In this document: positions 1 to 7,330 of the stretch, piece by piece
Position numbering within the stretch: the first letter of the stretch is position 1
Layout: each line of letters begins with the position of its first letter
Assembly (NCBI GenBank): GCA_036269915.1
Contig: DATBDM010000236.1
Span: forward strand, 1-26,175
DNA: 26,175 nt
Reading direction: 5' to 3'
From: DATBDM01 sp036269915
Lineage (GTDB): Bacteria > Actinomycetota > Thermoleophilia > Solirubrobacterales > Solirubrobacteraceae
Program-made: the position numbers and the translations under genes
The notes under the pieces: generated by a model
Seen by the model: only the letters and a program-made list of their open reading frames with translations
What the model was told of the DNA's origin: nothing
Database searches by the model: none

Positions 1-280
1 GATGTATCGCTCCGGACTCGTGCCGCGACGGGCCGCATGGCTCGGCCTCATCGGCGGCCCGCTCATCATCGTGTCGGGGACGGCCGTGATGTTGAGCGGC
101 GACCATCCGAGCGACACCCTGCGCTCGCTGCAGGGCCTCGCGACGATCCCGGAGTTCCTGTGGGAGCTCTTCCTCGGCGTCTACTGCACCTTCAAGGGCT
201 TCAAGCCATCGTCACCGATCCTGCACGCGGAAGCCGGGCGGGATCGGACGCCCGCTGTGACCGCCGTGGCACCCGCCTAG
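1..280 (+). CDS. DUF4386-type membrane protein, C-terminal fragment
   Basis: Only the last 92 or so residues are in the window; the reading frame runs in from the left edge, so the methionine at base 2 is probably internal. The fragment has a hydrophobic helix (about residues 13-32, ending VSGTAVMLSG), a short loop, and a second helix containing PEFLWELFLGVYCTFKGFKP. That ending, PEFxWE-[FL]xLGxYxxxKGF, is characteristic as I recall of the last transmembrane segment of DUF4386 proteins, which are small polytopic membrane proteins of unknown function, common in actinobacteria. The stop is TAG at 278-280. After the family motif there is a 25-residue polar tail. Function is unknown and nothing in the fragment suggests one. 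Confidence 0.6.
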   Translation, partial: MYRSGLVPRRAAWLGLIGGPLIIVSGTAVMLSGDHPSDTLRSLQGLATIPEFLWELFLGVYCTFKGFKPSSPILHAEAGRDRTPAVTAVAPA

Positions 281-401
281 ATCGCCGAGACGGGCGCGTC
301 CCAAGGTGTGTGGCACGCCCGTCGCGCCCATTCTCCACCGCCGCTCGCGAAGGTTCCGAGATGAGAGAGGGGTGGAAGGATCACCCACCCGAGCGCGTTC
401 C

Positions 402-1049
402 GTGAGCATGCACGGACTGGCTGAGCCGGTCGTCGTCCCGGTGGCGGTCGTCCTGGCGGGCGATCCGGACCTGCGCGCCGAGATCGTCGCGCTGCTCCAC
501 GCGGCCGGGCTCGGCGTCGCGGCGTCGACCGCGGTGGTCCCGGATCTCGTGATCCTGCCGCTGGGCTCCTCCGACCCGCAGGCGATGGCGGAGGTCGGGG
601 TCGCGCTGAAGGTCCACCCCGGCACGCCGCTGCTGGTCGTGCTGCCCGCGGACACGACGGGGGCGCGCTTGCGGCGCGCCGTGCGGGTGGGCGCCCACGG
701 AGTCGTCACGACGGACCGGCTGGGGGAGGCGCTGGCGCCGAGCGCCGCGGCGCTGCTCGCCGGCCAGCTCGCGGTGCCGCCCGCCGTCCGGCGCCAGCTC
801 GCACCGACGCCGCTGTCGCACCGCGAGAAGCAGGTGCTCAACCTCGTCGTGGCGGGCTACACCAACCGCCAGATCGCCGATGCGCTCTACCTGTCCGAGA
901 GCACGGTGAAGACCCACGTCTCCTCCGCCTTCGCCAAGCTCGACGCGCGCTCGCGCGCCGAGGCCGCCGCGATCGTCCTCGATCCCGAGGACGGCCTCGG
1001 GCTCGGCGTGCTGTCGACCGGGGTCGACGGGCGCGTCGCCGCCGCCTGA
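402..1049 (+). CDS. LuxR-family regulator with degenerate receiver domain
   Basis: A protein of about 215 residues: a receiver-like N-terminal half (about residues 10-125) joined to a LuxR/FixJ helix-turn-helix (about 137-190) with the typical LSHREKQVLNLVVAGYTNRQ, IADALYLSESTVKTH and FAKLDARSRAEA segments. It should bind DNA as a dimer and regulate transcription. In the receiver half, the strand that normally ends in the phosphoacceptor aspartate reads PDLVILPLG, with Pro53 where Asp is expected, and the acidic cluster at the N-terminus is reduced to DPD, so phosphorylation-dependent control is unlikely. The start is uncertain: GTG 402 or ATG 408 begin just before the first receiver strand, while an in-frame ATG at 306 would add an unstructured arginine-rich leader. 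No clear ribosome-binding site separates them. No histidine kinase lies nearby. Confidence 0.8.
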   Translation: MSMHGLAEPVVVPVAVVLAGDPDLRAEIVALLHAAGLGVAASTAVVPDLVILPLGSSDPQAMAEVGVALKVHPGTPLLVVLPADTTGARLRRAVRVGAHGVVTTDRLGEALAPSAAALLAGQLAVPPAVRRQLAPTPLSHREKQVLNLVVAGYTNRQIADALYLSESTVKTHVSSAFAKLDARSRAEAAAIVLDPEDGLGLGVLSTGVDGRVAAA

Positions 1050-1061
1050 GCGGCGGCCGCA

Positions 1062-1116
1062 GATGAGCCGTTCCTCATCCCGCGGGATACCGCGGGTAAA
1101 GTTGACGTTGACGTAA
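1062..1116 (+). promoter_or_regulatory. Dyad-rich promoter region with candidate MerR operator upstream of the MFS operon
   Basis: The 88-base gap before the exporter gene holds several overlapping symmetric elements. GATGAG (1062-1067) pairs with CTCATC (1074-1079). ATCCCGCGGGAT (1077-1088) is a perfect palindrome. CCCGCGG (1079-1085) and CCGCGGG (1090-1096) form a 7-bp inverted repeat around GATA. TTGACGT-TG-ACGTAA (1102-1116) is an imperfect dyad built on two ACGT cores, similar to sites bound by some MerR-family regulators such as LiuR. TAAAGT (1097-1102) fits a TANNNT -10 element. Because a MerR gene is the third gene of the downstream operon, autoregulation through the ACGT dyad is a reasonable inference. 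Which element is the operator cannot be decided by eye. Confidence 0.45.
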
Positions 1117-1137
1117 GGAACGGATTTCGGGAGCGAT

Positions 1138-2649
1138 ATGACGACGGTCGAGCGCGAAGCGGTACCGACACGGCGGCGGGGGCCGCAGCGGGTCGACGCC
1201 GACCACCCGCACTACAAGTGGTGGGCGCTGTCGTGCACGAGCGTCGGGATGCTGCTCGCGACGGTCAACTCGGGCACGCTGATCATCGCCCTGCCCGACC
1301 TCGAGCGCTCGCTGCACACCAGCCTGCTCTCGCTCGTCTGGGTGATCCTCGCCTACATGATCGCCTCGACCGTGCTCGTGGTCACCGCGGGCCGGCTGTC
1401 GGATCTGTTCGGCCGCAAGAAGGCCTACGTCGCCGGCTTCTTGGTCTTCTCCGCGGCCTCCCTCGGCGCGGGCTTCGCCGGCGACGGCACCGAGCTGATC
1501 CTGTGGCGGATCGCCCAGGGCGTCGGCGGCGCCTTCCTGTTCGCCAACTCCGCCGCACTCGTGACGGACGCCTTCCCCGCCCGCCAGCTCGGCCTGGCCA
1601 TGGGCACCAACACGATGGTCGCGGCGGTCGGCCTCGTCCTCGGCCCGGTGCTCGGCGGCGTGCTGGTGACGATCTCCTGGCACTGGGTGTTCTGGTTCAA
1701 CGTGCCGCTCGGCCTCGCCGCCAGCGCGTGGGCCGCCTTCGTCCTGCGCGAGCTCGCGCGGCCCGACGCGGTGCGCGGGCTCGACATCCCCGGCGGCGTG
1801 GTCTTCGTGGCCGGCTTGACCGGGCTCGTGCTCGGCATCTCGCGCGGCGGCCTGACCGGCTGGAGCGACCCGATCACGATCGTCGGGCTCATCGTCGGCA
1901 TCGTCCTGCTGCCGCTCTTCGTGCTGATCGAGAAGCGCGGCCGTGCGCCGATGCTCGACCTGTCGATCTTCGAGAACCGGCTCTTCTCCGCCGCGACGGG
2001 CGCGGCGTTCCTCAACGGCCTGTCGCGCTTCGCGCTGATGTTCGTCTTCGTCTTCTACTTCCAGGGCGCCCAGGGCAACGACCCGGTGACCGCCGGGGTC
2101 AAGCTCGCCCCGATGGCGGTCGGGATGCTCATCTCCTCGCCGCTGGCCGGCGTCTGGGCCGACCGCCACGGCTCGCGGGCGCTGGCCGTCGGCGGCATGC
2201 TGGTCGGCGCCGTCGGCCTCGCGCTGATGACCACGCTGCAGCCGGAGTCGCCGTACTGGCAGAGCAGCGTCTGGCTGCTGCTGGTCGGCATCGGCTCGGG
2301 CATGTTCAACTCGCCGAACACCGCGGCGATGATGGGCACGGTGCCGCCGAACCGGCGCGGGATCGCGGCCGGGACGCGGACGATGGTGCAGAACACCGGG
2401 GCGGTGATCTCGATCGCGTTCGTCATGGCGGTGATCACGGCGTCGATCCCCAAGGACGTGCTGTTCAAGATCTTCTCGGGCGTCAGCTCGGGGCTCTCGG
2501 ACGCGCGGCTGGCGCCGTTCATCCACAACATGCACGTCGCCCTCTGGGTGCTCGCCGCGACCTCGGTGCTCGGCGCCGGGGTATCGCTCATGCGGCCGTC
2601 GGCGGCGTCGGAGGCGCGTCGGCAGCAGGCGCTGGCGGAGGTGGCCTGA
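1138..2649 (+). CDS. MFS drug exporter, DHA2 (EmrB/QacA, 14-TM) family
   Basis: This 503-residue proton-driven exporter sits in the cytoplasmic membrane. It has the length and hydrophobic pattern of the 14-helix DHA2 group: about 14 hydrophobic segments from residue 38 onward after a charged, histidine-containing N-terminus. Motif A appears as GRLSDLFGRKKAYVAG after the second helix, and the antiporter motif C as GLVLGPVLGGVLV in the fifth. DHA2 members export lipophilic drugs, dyes or bile salts; the substrate here cannot be inferred. The ATG at 1138 follows a GGGAG ribosome-binding site at 1129-1133. The stop TGA (2647-2649) shares its A with the ATG of the next gene, so translation is coupled. 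It is first in a four-gene operon that also carries a MerR regulator, a common arrangement for inducible efflux. Confidence 0.9.
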   Translation: MTTVEREAVPTRRRGPQRVDADHPHYKWWALSCTSVGMLLATVNSGTLIIALPDLERSLHTSLLSLVWVILAYMIASTVLVVTAGRLSDLFGRKKAYVAGFLVFSAASLGAGFAGDGTELILWRIAQGVGGAFLFANSAALVTDAFPARQLGLAMGTNTMVAAVGLVLGPVLGGVLVTISWHWVFWFNVPLGLAASAWAAFVLRELARPDAVRGLDIPGGVVFVAGLTGLVLGISRGGLTGWSDPITIVGLIVGIVLLPLFVLIEKRGRAPMLDLSIFENRLFSAATGAAFLNGLSRFALMFVFVFYFQGAQGNDPVTAGVKLAPMAVGMLISSPLAGVWADRHGSRALAVGGMLVGAVGLALMTTLQPESPYWQSSVWLLLVGIGSGMFNSPNTAAMMGTVPPNRRGIAAGTRTMVQNTGAVISIAFVMAVITASIPKDVLFKIFSGVSSGLSDARLAPFIHNMHVALWVLAATSVLGAGVSLMRPSAASEARRQQALAEVA

Positions 2650-3332
2650 TGAAGCTGCGTTGGTTCGGCCAGTCGGCCTTCCTGCTCGAAGGGGCGGAGG
2701 GCCGCGTGATGATCGACCCGTTCGGCGACACCGCGCCGCTTCGCGCGCGCGGGGTGCCGTTCCTGTACCCGGACATCGAAGGCGCCGAGGCCGATCTCGT
2801 CCTCGTCACGCACGAGCACGCCGACCACAACGACACGAGCGTGGTGGGCGGCGATCCGGCCGTGGTGCGGCTCGCCGGCGCGCACGACACGCCGGTCGGG
2901 CCGGTGCTCGGCGTCGCGTCCGAGCACGACACCGCCGCCGGCACCGAGCGCGGCCCGAACGCGATCTTCGCCTTCTCGCTCGACGGCCTGCGGATCGCGC
3001 ACTTCGGCGACTTCGGGCAGGCCGCGCTGCGGCCGGAGCAGCGGGCGGCGCTCGGCGAGGTCGACCTCGTCTTCGTCCCGGCGGGCGGCGGCCCGACCAT
3101 CGGCGGCGAGCAGGCCGCCGCGCTCGCCCGCGAGCTCGGCGCGACCTGGATCGTGCCGATGCACTACGGCACGCCCGCGGCGCCGTTCCTCGGGCCGCTC
3201 GACCCGCTCGTCGAGGCCCACGGGGGAGCGGTCCGTCGCGTCGACGGGCCGGAGGCGGAGGTCGATGCCGCCGCGCGGCCCGACGCCCCGGAGCTGCTCG
3301 TACTCGAGCCTCCGCCGCCGGTCGAGGACTGA
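2649..3332 (+). CDS. MBL-fold metal-dependent hydrolase (UlaG/UPF0173-like)
   Basis: A 227-residue metallo-beta-lactamase-fold protein, probably cytosolic with a two-metal active site. The signature THEHADHND (His55, His57, Asp59, His60) is intact. Further likely ligands are a His in VASEHD, the Asp of HFGDFG, and the His of VPMHYGTP near the end. The start MKLRWFGQSAFLLEG and the compact size match the COG2220 group (UlaG-like and UPF0173 hydrolases), whose members cleave lactones, phosphodiesters or similar bonds; the substrate here is unknown. The start is the ATG overlapping the exporter stop (TGATG), and the next gene begins 4 bases after its TGA. Being locked between an exporter and a MerR regulator suggests a role in handling the same compound, which is inference. 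Confidence 0.85.
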   Translation: MKLRWFGQSAFLLEGAEGRVMIDPFGDTAPLRARGVPFLYPDIEGAEADLVLVTHEHADHNDTSVVGGDPAVVRLAGAHDTPVGPVLGVASEHDTAAGTERGPNAIFAFSLDGLRIAHFGDFGQAALRPEQRAALGEVDLVFVPAGGGPTIGGEQAAALARELGATWIVPMHYGTPAAPFLGPLDPLVEAHGGAVRRVDGPEAEVDAAARPDAPELLVLEPPPPVED

Positions 3333-3336
3333 GACG

Positions 3337-3780
3337 ATGGCGGCCGTGACCGAGCCCCCGCTCAAGATCGGCGACGTCGCGCGGCGCGTCGGCACCACGC
3401 CGCGGACCATCCGTTACTACGAGGAGATCGGGCTGCTGCCGCCGGCCGCGGACCGCCCGGCGGGCGGCCATCGCGCCTACGGCGAGGCCGACGTCGAGCG
3501 GCTGGGCGAGATCCTGCGCCTGAAGGACCTGCTCGGCGTCTCGCTCGACCAGCTGCGCGAGCTGGTCGCCGCCGAGGACGCCCGCGCCGCGATCCGCGCG
3601 GAGTACCGCCGCACGGAGGATCCCCGCCGCCGGCGCGAGCTGCTCGACGCCGCGCTCGAGAACGTCGAGCGCCAGCTCGCCCTGGTCAGTGCCCGCCGCG
3701 CGGAGGTCGACACCCTCGAGAGGGAACTCGTCCGACGGCGCGACCGGGTACACCTCCTGCTGGAGGAGGTCCAACCATGA
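3337..3780 (+). CDS. MerR-family transcriptional regulator
   Basis: A 147-residue regulator with a clear MerR winged helix at residues 8-76: LKIGDVARRVGTTPRTIRYY, then EEIGLLPPA and GGHRAYGEADVERL, the recognition helix and wing of this family. The remainder is a long charged coiled coil (about 95-147) that forms the antiparallel dimer. There is no cysteine in the protein, so metal or thiol sensing of the classical MerR/CueR kind is excluded. It resembles the short MerR regulators of efflux or catabolic genes with a small or absent ligand domain. The ATG at 3337 is 4 bases after the hydrolase stop; an in-frame upstream start would overlap that gene. The stop overlaps the next start as ATGA. 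It probably controls its own operon through the ACGT dyad at 1102-1116. Confidence 0.88.
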   Translation: MAAVTEPPLKIGDVARRVGTTPRTIRYYEEIGLLPPAADRPAGGHRAYGEADVERLGEILRLKDLLGVSLDQLRELVAAEDARAAIRAEYRRTEDPRRRRELLDAALENVERQLALVSARRAEVDTLERELVRRRDRVHLLLEEVQP

Positions 3781-4418
3781 CCCTGATCACGCTCTCTGCA
3801 CCCTATGGCGCCGGCGGCAGCCAGGTCGGTCCCGAGGTCGCGCGCCGGCTCGGCGTGCCGTTCCTCGACCGCGCGATCCCGACCGCGGTGGCCGAGCGGC
3901 TGTCCGTGTCGCTCGACGAGGCCGTCGACCGCGACGAGTCCGCGGGCGGCGCGCTGACCCGCATGACGGTGTGGCTCGGGCAGGTCGGTCAGGCCTTCGG
4001 GGCGCCGGGCGCGATCCCGGTCGAGACGGTCGAGGAGGAGGACTACCGGCGCGCCACCGAGCACGTCCTGCGCGACTGCGCGAGCACCCCGGAGGGCGCG
4101 GTGATCCTCGGCCGCGCCGGGGCGATCGTCCTGCGCGAGCATCCGGGCGCGCTGCACGTCCGCCTCGACGGGCCCATCGAGGGGCGGATCCGCCAGGGCA
4201 TGGCGGTCGAGGGCGTCGACCGCGCCACGGCGGAGCGCCACATCGACGAGACCGACAAGGCACGCCGCGCCTACGTCAACCACTTCTACCGCTGCGATCC
4301 GCGCGAGGCGTCGCTGTATCACCTGGTGATCGACTCGACGGCGATCCCGCTCGACGCCTGCGCGGAGATCATCGTCGGCGCCGCGCGCGCCCGCGAGGGC
4401 GCCGCGGCGCTCGCCTGA
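3777..4418 (+). CDS. Cytidylate-kinase-like P-loop protein
   Basis: A 213-residue protein of the cytidylate kinase-like (Cytidylate_kin2) family. The start MTLITLSAPYGAGGSQVG is the family's variant phosphate-binding loop, a glycine-rich turn without the Lys-Ser/Thr of a standard Walker A, followed by VARRLGVPFLDRAIP, which corresponds to the LAxxLGxPFxDREI block. Further on come GAVILGRAGAIVL, then RLDGPIEGRI and a basic YVNHFYRCDP segment typical of the family's C-terminal lid. These proteins are usually annotated as kinases, but their substrate is generally unproven and they are distinct from true Cmk. The gene is last in the MFS-MBL-MerR operon and overlaps the MerR stop by 4 nt (ATGA). 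Its own TGA ends one base before the tail of the convergent acyl-CoA dehydrogenase. Confidence 0.8.
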   Translation: MTLITLSAPYGAGGSQVGPEVARRLGVPFLDRAIPTAVAERLSVSLDEAVDRDESAGGALTRMTVWLGQVGQAFGAPGAIPVETVEEEDYRRATEHVLRDCASTPEGAVILGRAGAIVLREHPGALHVRLDGPIEGRIRQGMAVEGVDRATAERHIDETDKARRAYVNHFYRCDPREASLYHLVIDSTAIPLDACAEIIVGAARAREGAAALA

Positions 4419-4419
4419 G

Positions 4420-6399
4420 CTACTGAACCGGCGAGGCGACCGGCTTGCCGCCGTTGTCGTTCGCCGACGCCGTCGCCTCGCGCGAGGAGGCGTGGGCGCC
4501 GTCGGCGCCGGCGGCCTCGACCGCGTCGGGCTGCGAGGCGACCTGCGGGCCATCGCCGGACGGGTCGGCGACGCCCTCCTCGAGCCACTCGTAGCGGCCG
4601 TCGAGGACGCCCATGGCGGCCTTGTAGTTGTCGACGTCGTCGTTCGCCCACAGCTCGTGGAAGAGCGTCTCGACGCGGCGGCGCGCCTGCGAGCAGAACA
4701 GGTCGGCGAGCTCGTAGGCCTGCTCGCCGCGCTCCGGGTGCTCGCGCTTGATCGTGTCGGCGTACACGACCGCCGAGGAGATGGCGAACAGCTCCGCGCC
4801 GATGTCGACGATCCGGCCCAGCAGCGCCTGGCGCTGCTCGAGCTTGGCCTGGTAGCGCGTCATCGCGTAGAACGTCGAGCGCGCGAGCTTGCGCGAACCG
4901 CGCTCGGCGAAGCGCACGTGGGAGGCGAGCGAGCCGAACTCGTCGTAGGCCTTGGGCTTCTGGCCCTCGCCGACGGCCAGCTGCGGCAGCCACTTGCCGT
5001 AGAACTTCGCCGCCTGCACGCCGATCTTGGCCTTCTCGGCGAGCGAGCCGTCGCCCTCGAGGATCTCGCCGGCGACCTCGAGGTGCTGGTCGACGGCTTC
5101 GCGGGCGATCAGCAGGTGCATGATCTCCGTCGAGCCCTCGAAGATGCGGTTGATCCGCATGTCGCGGAACGCGGCCTCGACCGGCACCGGCTTCTCGCCG
5201 CGCGCCTTCAGCGACTCGGCCGTCTCGTAGCCGCGGCCGCCGCGGATCTGCATCAGCTCGTCGACGATCTTCCAGCCGATCTCCGAGCCGTAGAGCTTGG
5301 CGATCGCCGCCTCGATGCGGATGTCGTTCTTCTTGTCGTCGGCGAGGCGCGAGGCGACGTCGAGCATCGCCTCGAGGCCGAACGCGGAGCCGGCGATGAA
5401 GGCGATCTTCTGGGCGACCGCGTCGTGCTTGCCGACCGGGCGGCCCCACTGGACGCGCTCGGCGGACCACTCGCGCGCGACCTTCGTCGCCCACTTGCCG
5501 ACGCCGACGCAGATCGCCGGCAGCGCCAGGCGGCCCGTGTTGAGGGTGCTCAGGGCGATCTTGAGGCCCTGGCCCTCCTTGCCGATCACGTTCTCGCTGG
5601 GGACGAAGACGTCCTCGAGCAGCGTCACCGAGTTCTCGATGCCGCGCAGGCCCATGAACTGGTTGCGGTGCTCGACGGTGATGCCCTCGCTGTCGTAGGG
5701 GAGCACGAAGGCGGTGATGCCGCCACGGTGGCCCTCGGACTTCGGCACCTGGGCCATGACGACGACGATGTCGGCGAACGCGCCGTTGGTCGCCCACAGC
5801 TTGCGGCCGTTGATGCGGTAGCCGGTGCCGTCCTCGGTCGGGGTCGCGATCGTGCCGAGGCGCGCGGGGTCCGAGCCGACGTCGGGCTCGGTGAGCAGGA
5901 AGGCCGAGATGTGGTCGGAGGCGACCTTCGGCAGCCACTTGCGCTTCTGCTCCTCGGAGCCGAACTGGCGCAGCGGCTCGCCGACGCCGATCGACTGGTG
6001 CGCGGAGAGGAAGGTCGACAGCGAGGCGTGCCAGACGCCGGCCAGCGCCAGCGCGCGGTTGTAGTAGACCTGCGAGAGCCCGAGGCCGCCGTACTCGACC
6101 GGGGTCTTCATCCCGAGCGCCCCGAGGTCCTTGAGGCCCTGGATGACGTCGTCGGGGATCTTCGCGTCGCGCTCGATCGCGAGCGGGTCGACCTGCTGCT
6201 CGAGGAACGAGCGAAGACGAGCCAGGAACGCCTCGCCCTTCTCGACCGCGGCGTCGTCGAGGCGCGGCTGCGGGTGGATCAGGTCGAGCCGGAAGTCGCC
6301 CAGGAACAGGCCCTTGCCGAAGCTCGGCAGCTTCCACTCGGTTTCGCGGGCGGCCTCGGCGACCTGCCGGGCCTCCTTCTCACTGACGTTCGTGGCCAC
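4420..6399 (-). CDS. Acyl-CoA dehydrogenase, VLCAD/ACAD9-like
   Basis: A 659-residue FAD enzyme that should introduce the alpha-beta double bond in a fatty acyl-CoA, the first step of beta-oxidation, passing electrons to ETF. The N-terminal helical domain includes GMKTPVEYGGLGLSQVYYNR; the FAD-contacting AFLLTEPDVGSDP and RINGRKLWATNGAFADI segments follow. The C-terminal helical domain contains QIRGGRGY and RDMRINRIFEGSTEI, where Glu421 is at the catalytic-base position. A further helical C-terminal extension, as in VLCAD, runs to about residue 610, and the last 50 or so residues are polar, low-complexity and probably disordered. The GTG start is chosen because GGAGG lies 5 bases upstream (GGAGGAAACC-GTG). 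It has its own promoter with an overlapping dyad (6435-6461). Chain-length preference cannot be read from the sequence. Confidence 0.93.
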   Translation of the reverse strand: MATNVSEKEARQVAEAARETEWKLPSFGKGLFLGDFRLDLIHPQPRLDDAAVEKGEAFLARLRSFLEQQVDPLAIERDAKIPDDVIQGLKDLGALGMKTPVEYGGLGLSQVYYNRALALAGVWHASLSTFLSAHQSIGVGEPLRQFGSEEQKRKWLPKVASDHISAFLLTEPDVGSDPARLGTIATPTEDGTGYRINGRKLWATNGAFADIVVVMAQVPKSEGHRGGITAFVLPYDSEGITVEHRNQFMGLRGIENSVTLLEDVFVPSENVIGKEGQGLKIALSTLNTGRLALPAICVGVGKWATKVAREWSAERVQWGRPVGKHDAVAQKIAFIAGSAFGLEAMLDVASRLADDKKNDIRIEAAIAKLYGSEIGWKIVDELMQIRGGRGYETAESLKARGEKPVPVEAAFRDMRINRIFEGSTEIMHLLIAREAVDQHLEVAGEILEGDGSLAEKAKIGVQAAKFYGKWLPQLAVGEGQKPKAYDEFGSLASHVRFAERGSRKLARSTFYAMTRYQAKLEQRQALLGRIVDIGAELFAISSAVVYADTIKREHPERGEQAYELADLFCSQARRRVETLFHELWANDDVDNYKAAMGVLDGRYEWLEEGVADPSGDGPQVASQPDAVEAAGADGAHASSREATASANDNGGKPVASPVQ

Positions 6400-6434
6400 G
6401 GTTTCCTCCAGGGACGAGCGAGTTCGTGGACGAA

Positions 6435-6461
6435 ACCATACCCGGTTGACTGACGAGTCAA
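6435..6461 (-). promoter_or_regulatory. Acyl-CoA dehydrogenase promoter with overlapping 6-4-6 inverted-repeat operator
   Basis: TTGACT-GACG-AGTCAA (6446-6461) is a perfect inverted repeat. On the minus strand its first arm reads TTGACT, a good -35 hexamer, and TATGGT (6440-6435) is a plausible -10, with a slightly short 15-base spacer. The acyl-CoA dehydrogenase GTG is 46 bases downstream with a good ribosome-binding site. A repressor on this dyad would cover the -35. The symmetry and the TGACTGAC-type core resemble operators of TetR-family regulators of fatty-acid genes, but no TetR gene is in the window. The stop codon of the upstream LLM gene (6458-6460) lies inside the repeat. Confidence 0.55.
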
Positions 6462-7330
6462 TCTGTCAGCGAGAGCCCCTCCGCGAGCGCGCGCCACTGG
6501 GCGAGCGGGAGCAGCCCTTCGCCCAGCACCTGCAGGCAGACGTGATCCGCGCCCACCTCCCGGTGCGCGGCGATCCGCCGGGCGACCGCCTCGACGCCGC
6601 CCATCACCACGATGGCGTCGAGCAGGCGGTCCGAGCCGCCGTCGCGCAGGTCGTCCTCGGTCAGCCCGTGGCGCAGCAGGTTGTTCGTGTAGTTGGGCAG
6701 CTGCAGGTAACGCGAGACGTGCTCGCGCGCCTTCTCCTTCGCGGTGGTGGGGTTCTCGTCGAGCACCACGCCCTGCTCGGGCGCGAGCAGCGGCCCCGGG
6801 CCGAGCCGCTGGCGGGCGAACCGGGTGTGGGCGACCGGCACGAAGTAGGGGTGCGCGCCCGCCGCGCGCTCGCGCGCCAGGTCGAGCATCTTCGGGCCGA
6901 GCGCGGCGAGCACGCGCTCGGACGGCGGCACCGGCGTTGGCTGGGCGTCGAGCGCGTCGAGATAGGACCGCATCTTGCTCAGCGGCTTGCCGTAGCCGCC
7001 GGGCGCGATGCGATCGACCATCGGCGCGTGACTCACGCCGAGCCCGAGCAGGAAGCGGCCCTGGGCGCGCAGCTCGATGCTCGCGTGGGCGGTCGCGGCC
7101 TCCTCGGGCGGGTGCGCCCAGATGTTGAGGATGCCGGTGGCGACCGTGATCCTCGTCGAGGCGTCGACCAGCAGCTGCGCGCGCTCGAGGATCGGGCCGC
7201 CCGCGCCGCCGGGCATCCACAGCGCCGTGTAGCCGAGGCCTTCGAGCTCGGCCACCGCCTCGCGCACCTCGCCCGGCTCGCCCTCGCGGAATCCGGGGGC
7301 CCACAGTCCGACGCCGGCGAGCTCAGCCAT
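6458..7330 (-). CDS. LLM-class F420-dependent oxidoreductase
   Basis: A 290-residue luciferase-like monooxygenase (TIM-barrel) protein. Recognisable blocks are the N-terminal VGLWAPGF strand, AVAELEGLGYTALWMPG, the STRITVATGILNIWAHPP block, the GRFLLGLGVSHAPM substrate/cofactor loop, and a C-terminal VVMGGVEAVARRIAAHREVG helix followed by VCLQVL. The ILNIWAH form and the overall length resemble the group of probable F420-dependent oxidoreductases typified by MSMEG_4141. The substrate is unknown. Dependence on F420 rather than FMN is inferred from the subfamily. The ATG at 7330 overlaps the end of the adenylate cyclase gene by 8 bases, so the two are translationally coupled. The TGA stop falls in the operator of the acyl-CoA dehydrogenase. 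Confidence 0.85.
   Translation of the reverse strand: MAELAGVGLWAPGFREGEPGEVREAVAELEGLGYTALWMPGGAGGPILERAQLLVDASTRITVATGILNIWAHPPEEAATAHASIELRAQGRFLLGLGVSHAPMVDRIAPGGYGKPLSKMRSYLDALDAQPTPVPPSERVLAALGPKMLDLARERAAGAHPYFVPVAHTRFARQRLGPGPLLAPEQGVVLDENPTTAKEKAREHVSRYLQLPNYTNNLLRHGLTEDDLRDGGSDRLLDAIVVMGGVEAVARRIAAHREVGADHVCLQVLGEGLLPLAQWRALAEGLSLTD

Noticed and set aside
289..323. Inverted repeat GACGGGCG / CGCCCGTC as a terminator after the DUF4386 gene
   Set aside because: The loop is 19 bases, and there is no T-run after the stem. Eight-base matches of this composition are expected by chance at this GC content.
3777..4418. True cytidylate kinase (Cmk)
   Set aside because: The P-loop lacks the standard Lys-Ser/Thr and the sequence follows the separate cytidylate-kinase-like family; the context is an efflux operon and not the usual rpsA or der neighbourhood.
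4492..6453. A 653-codon open frame antisense to the acyl-CoA dehydrogenase
   Set aside because: High GC leaves few stop codons in the other frames. The translation is a low-complexity mixture of Arg, Asp, Leu and Val without any fold motif, while the minus-strand frame is a clear enzyme.
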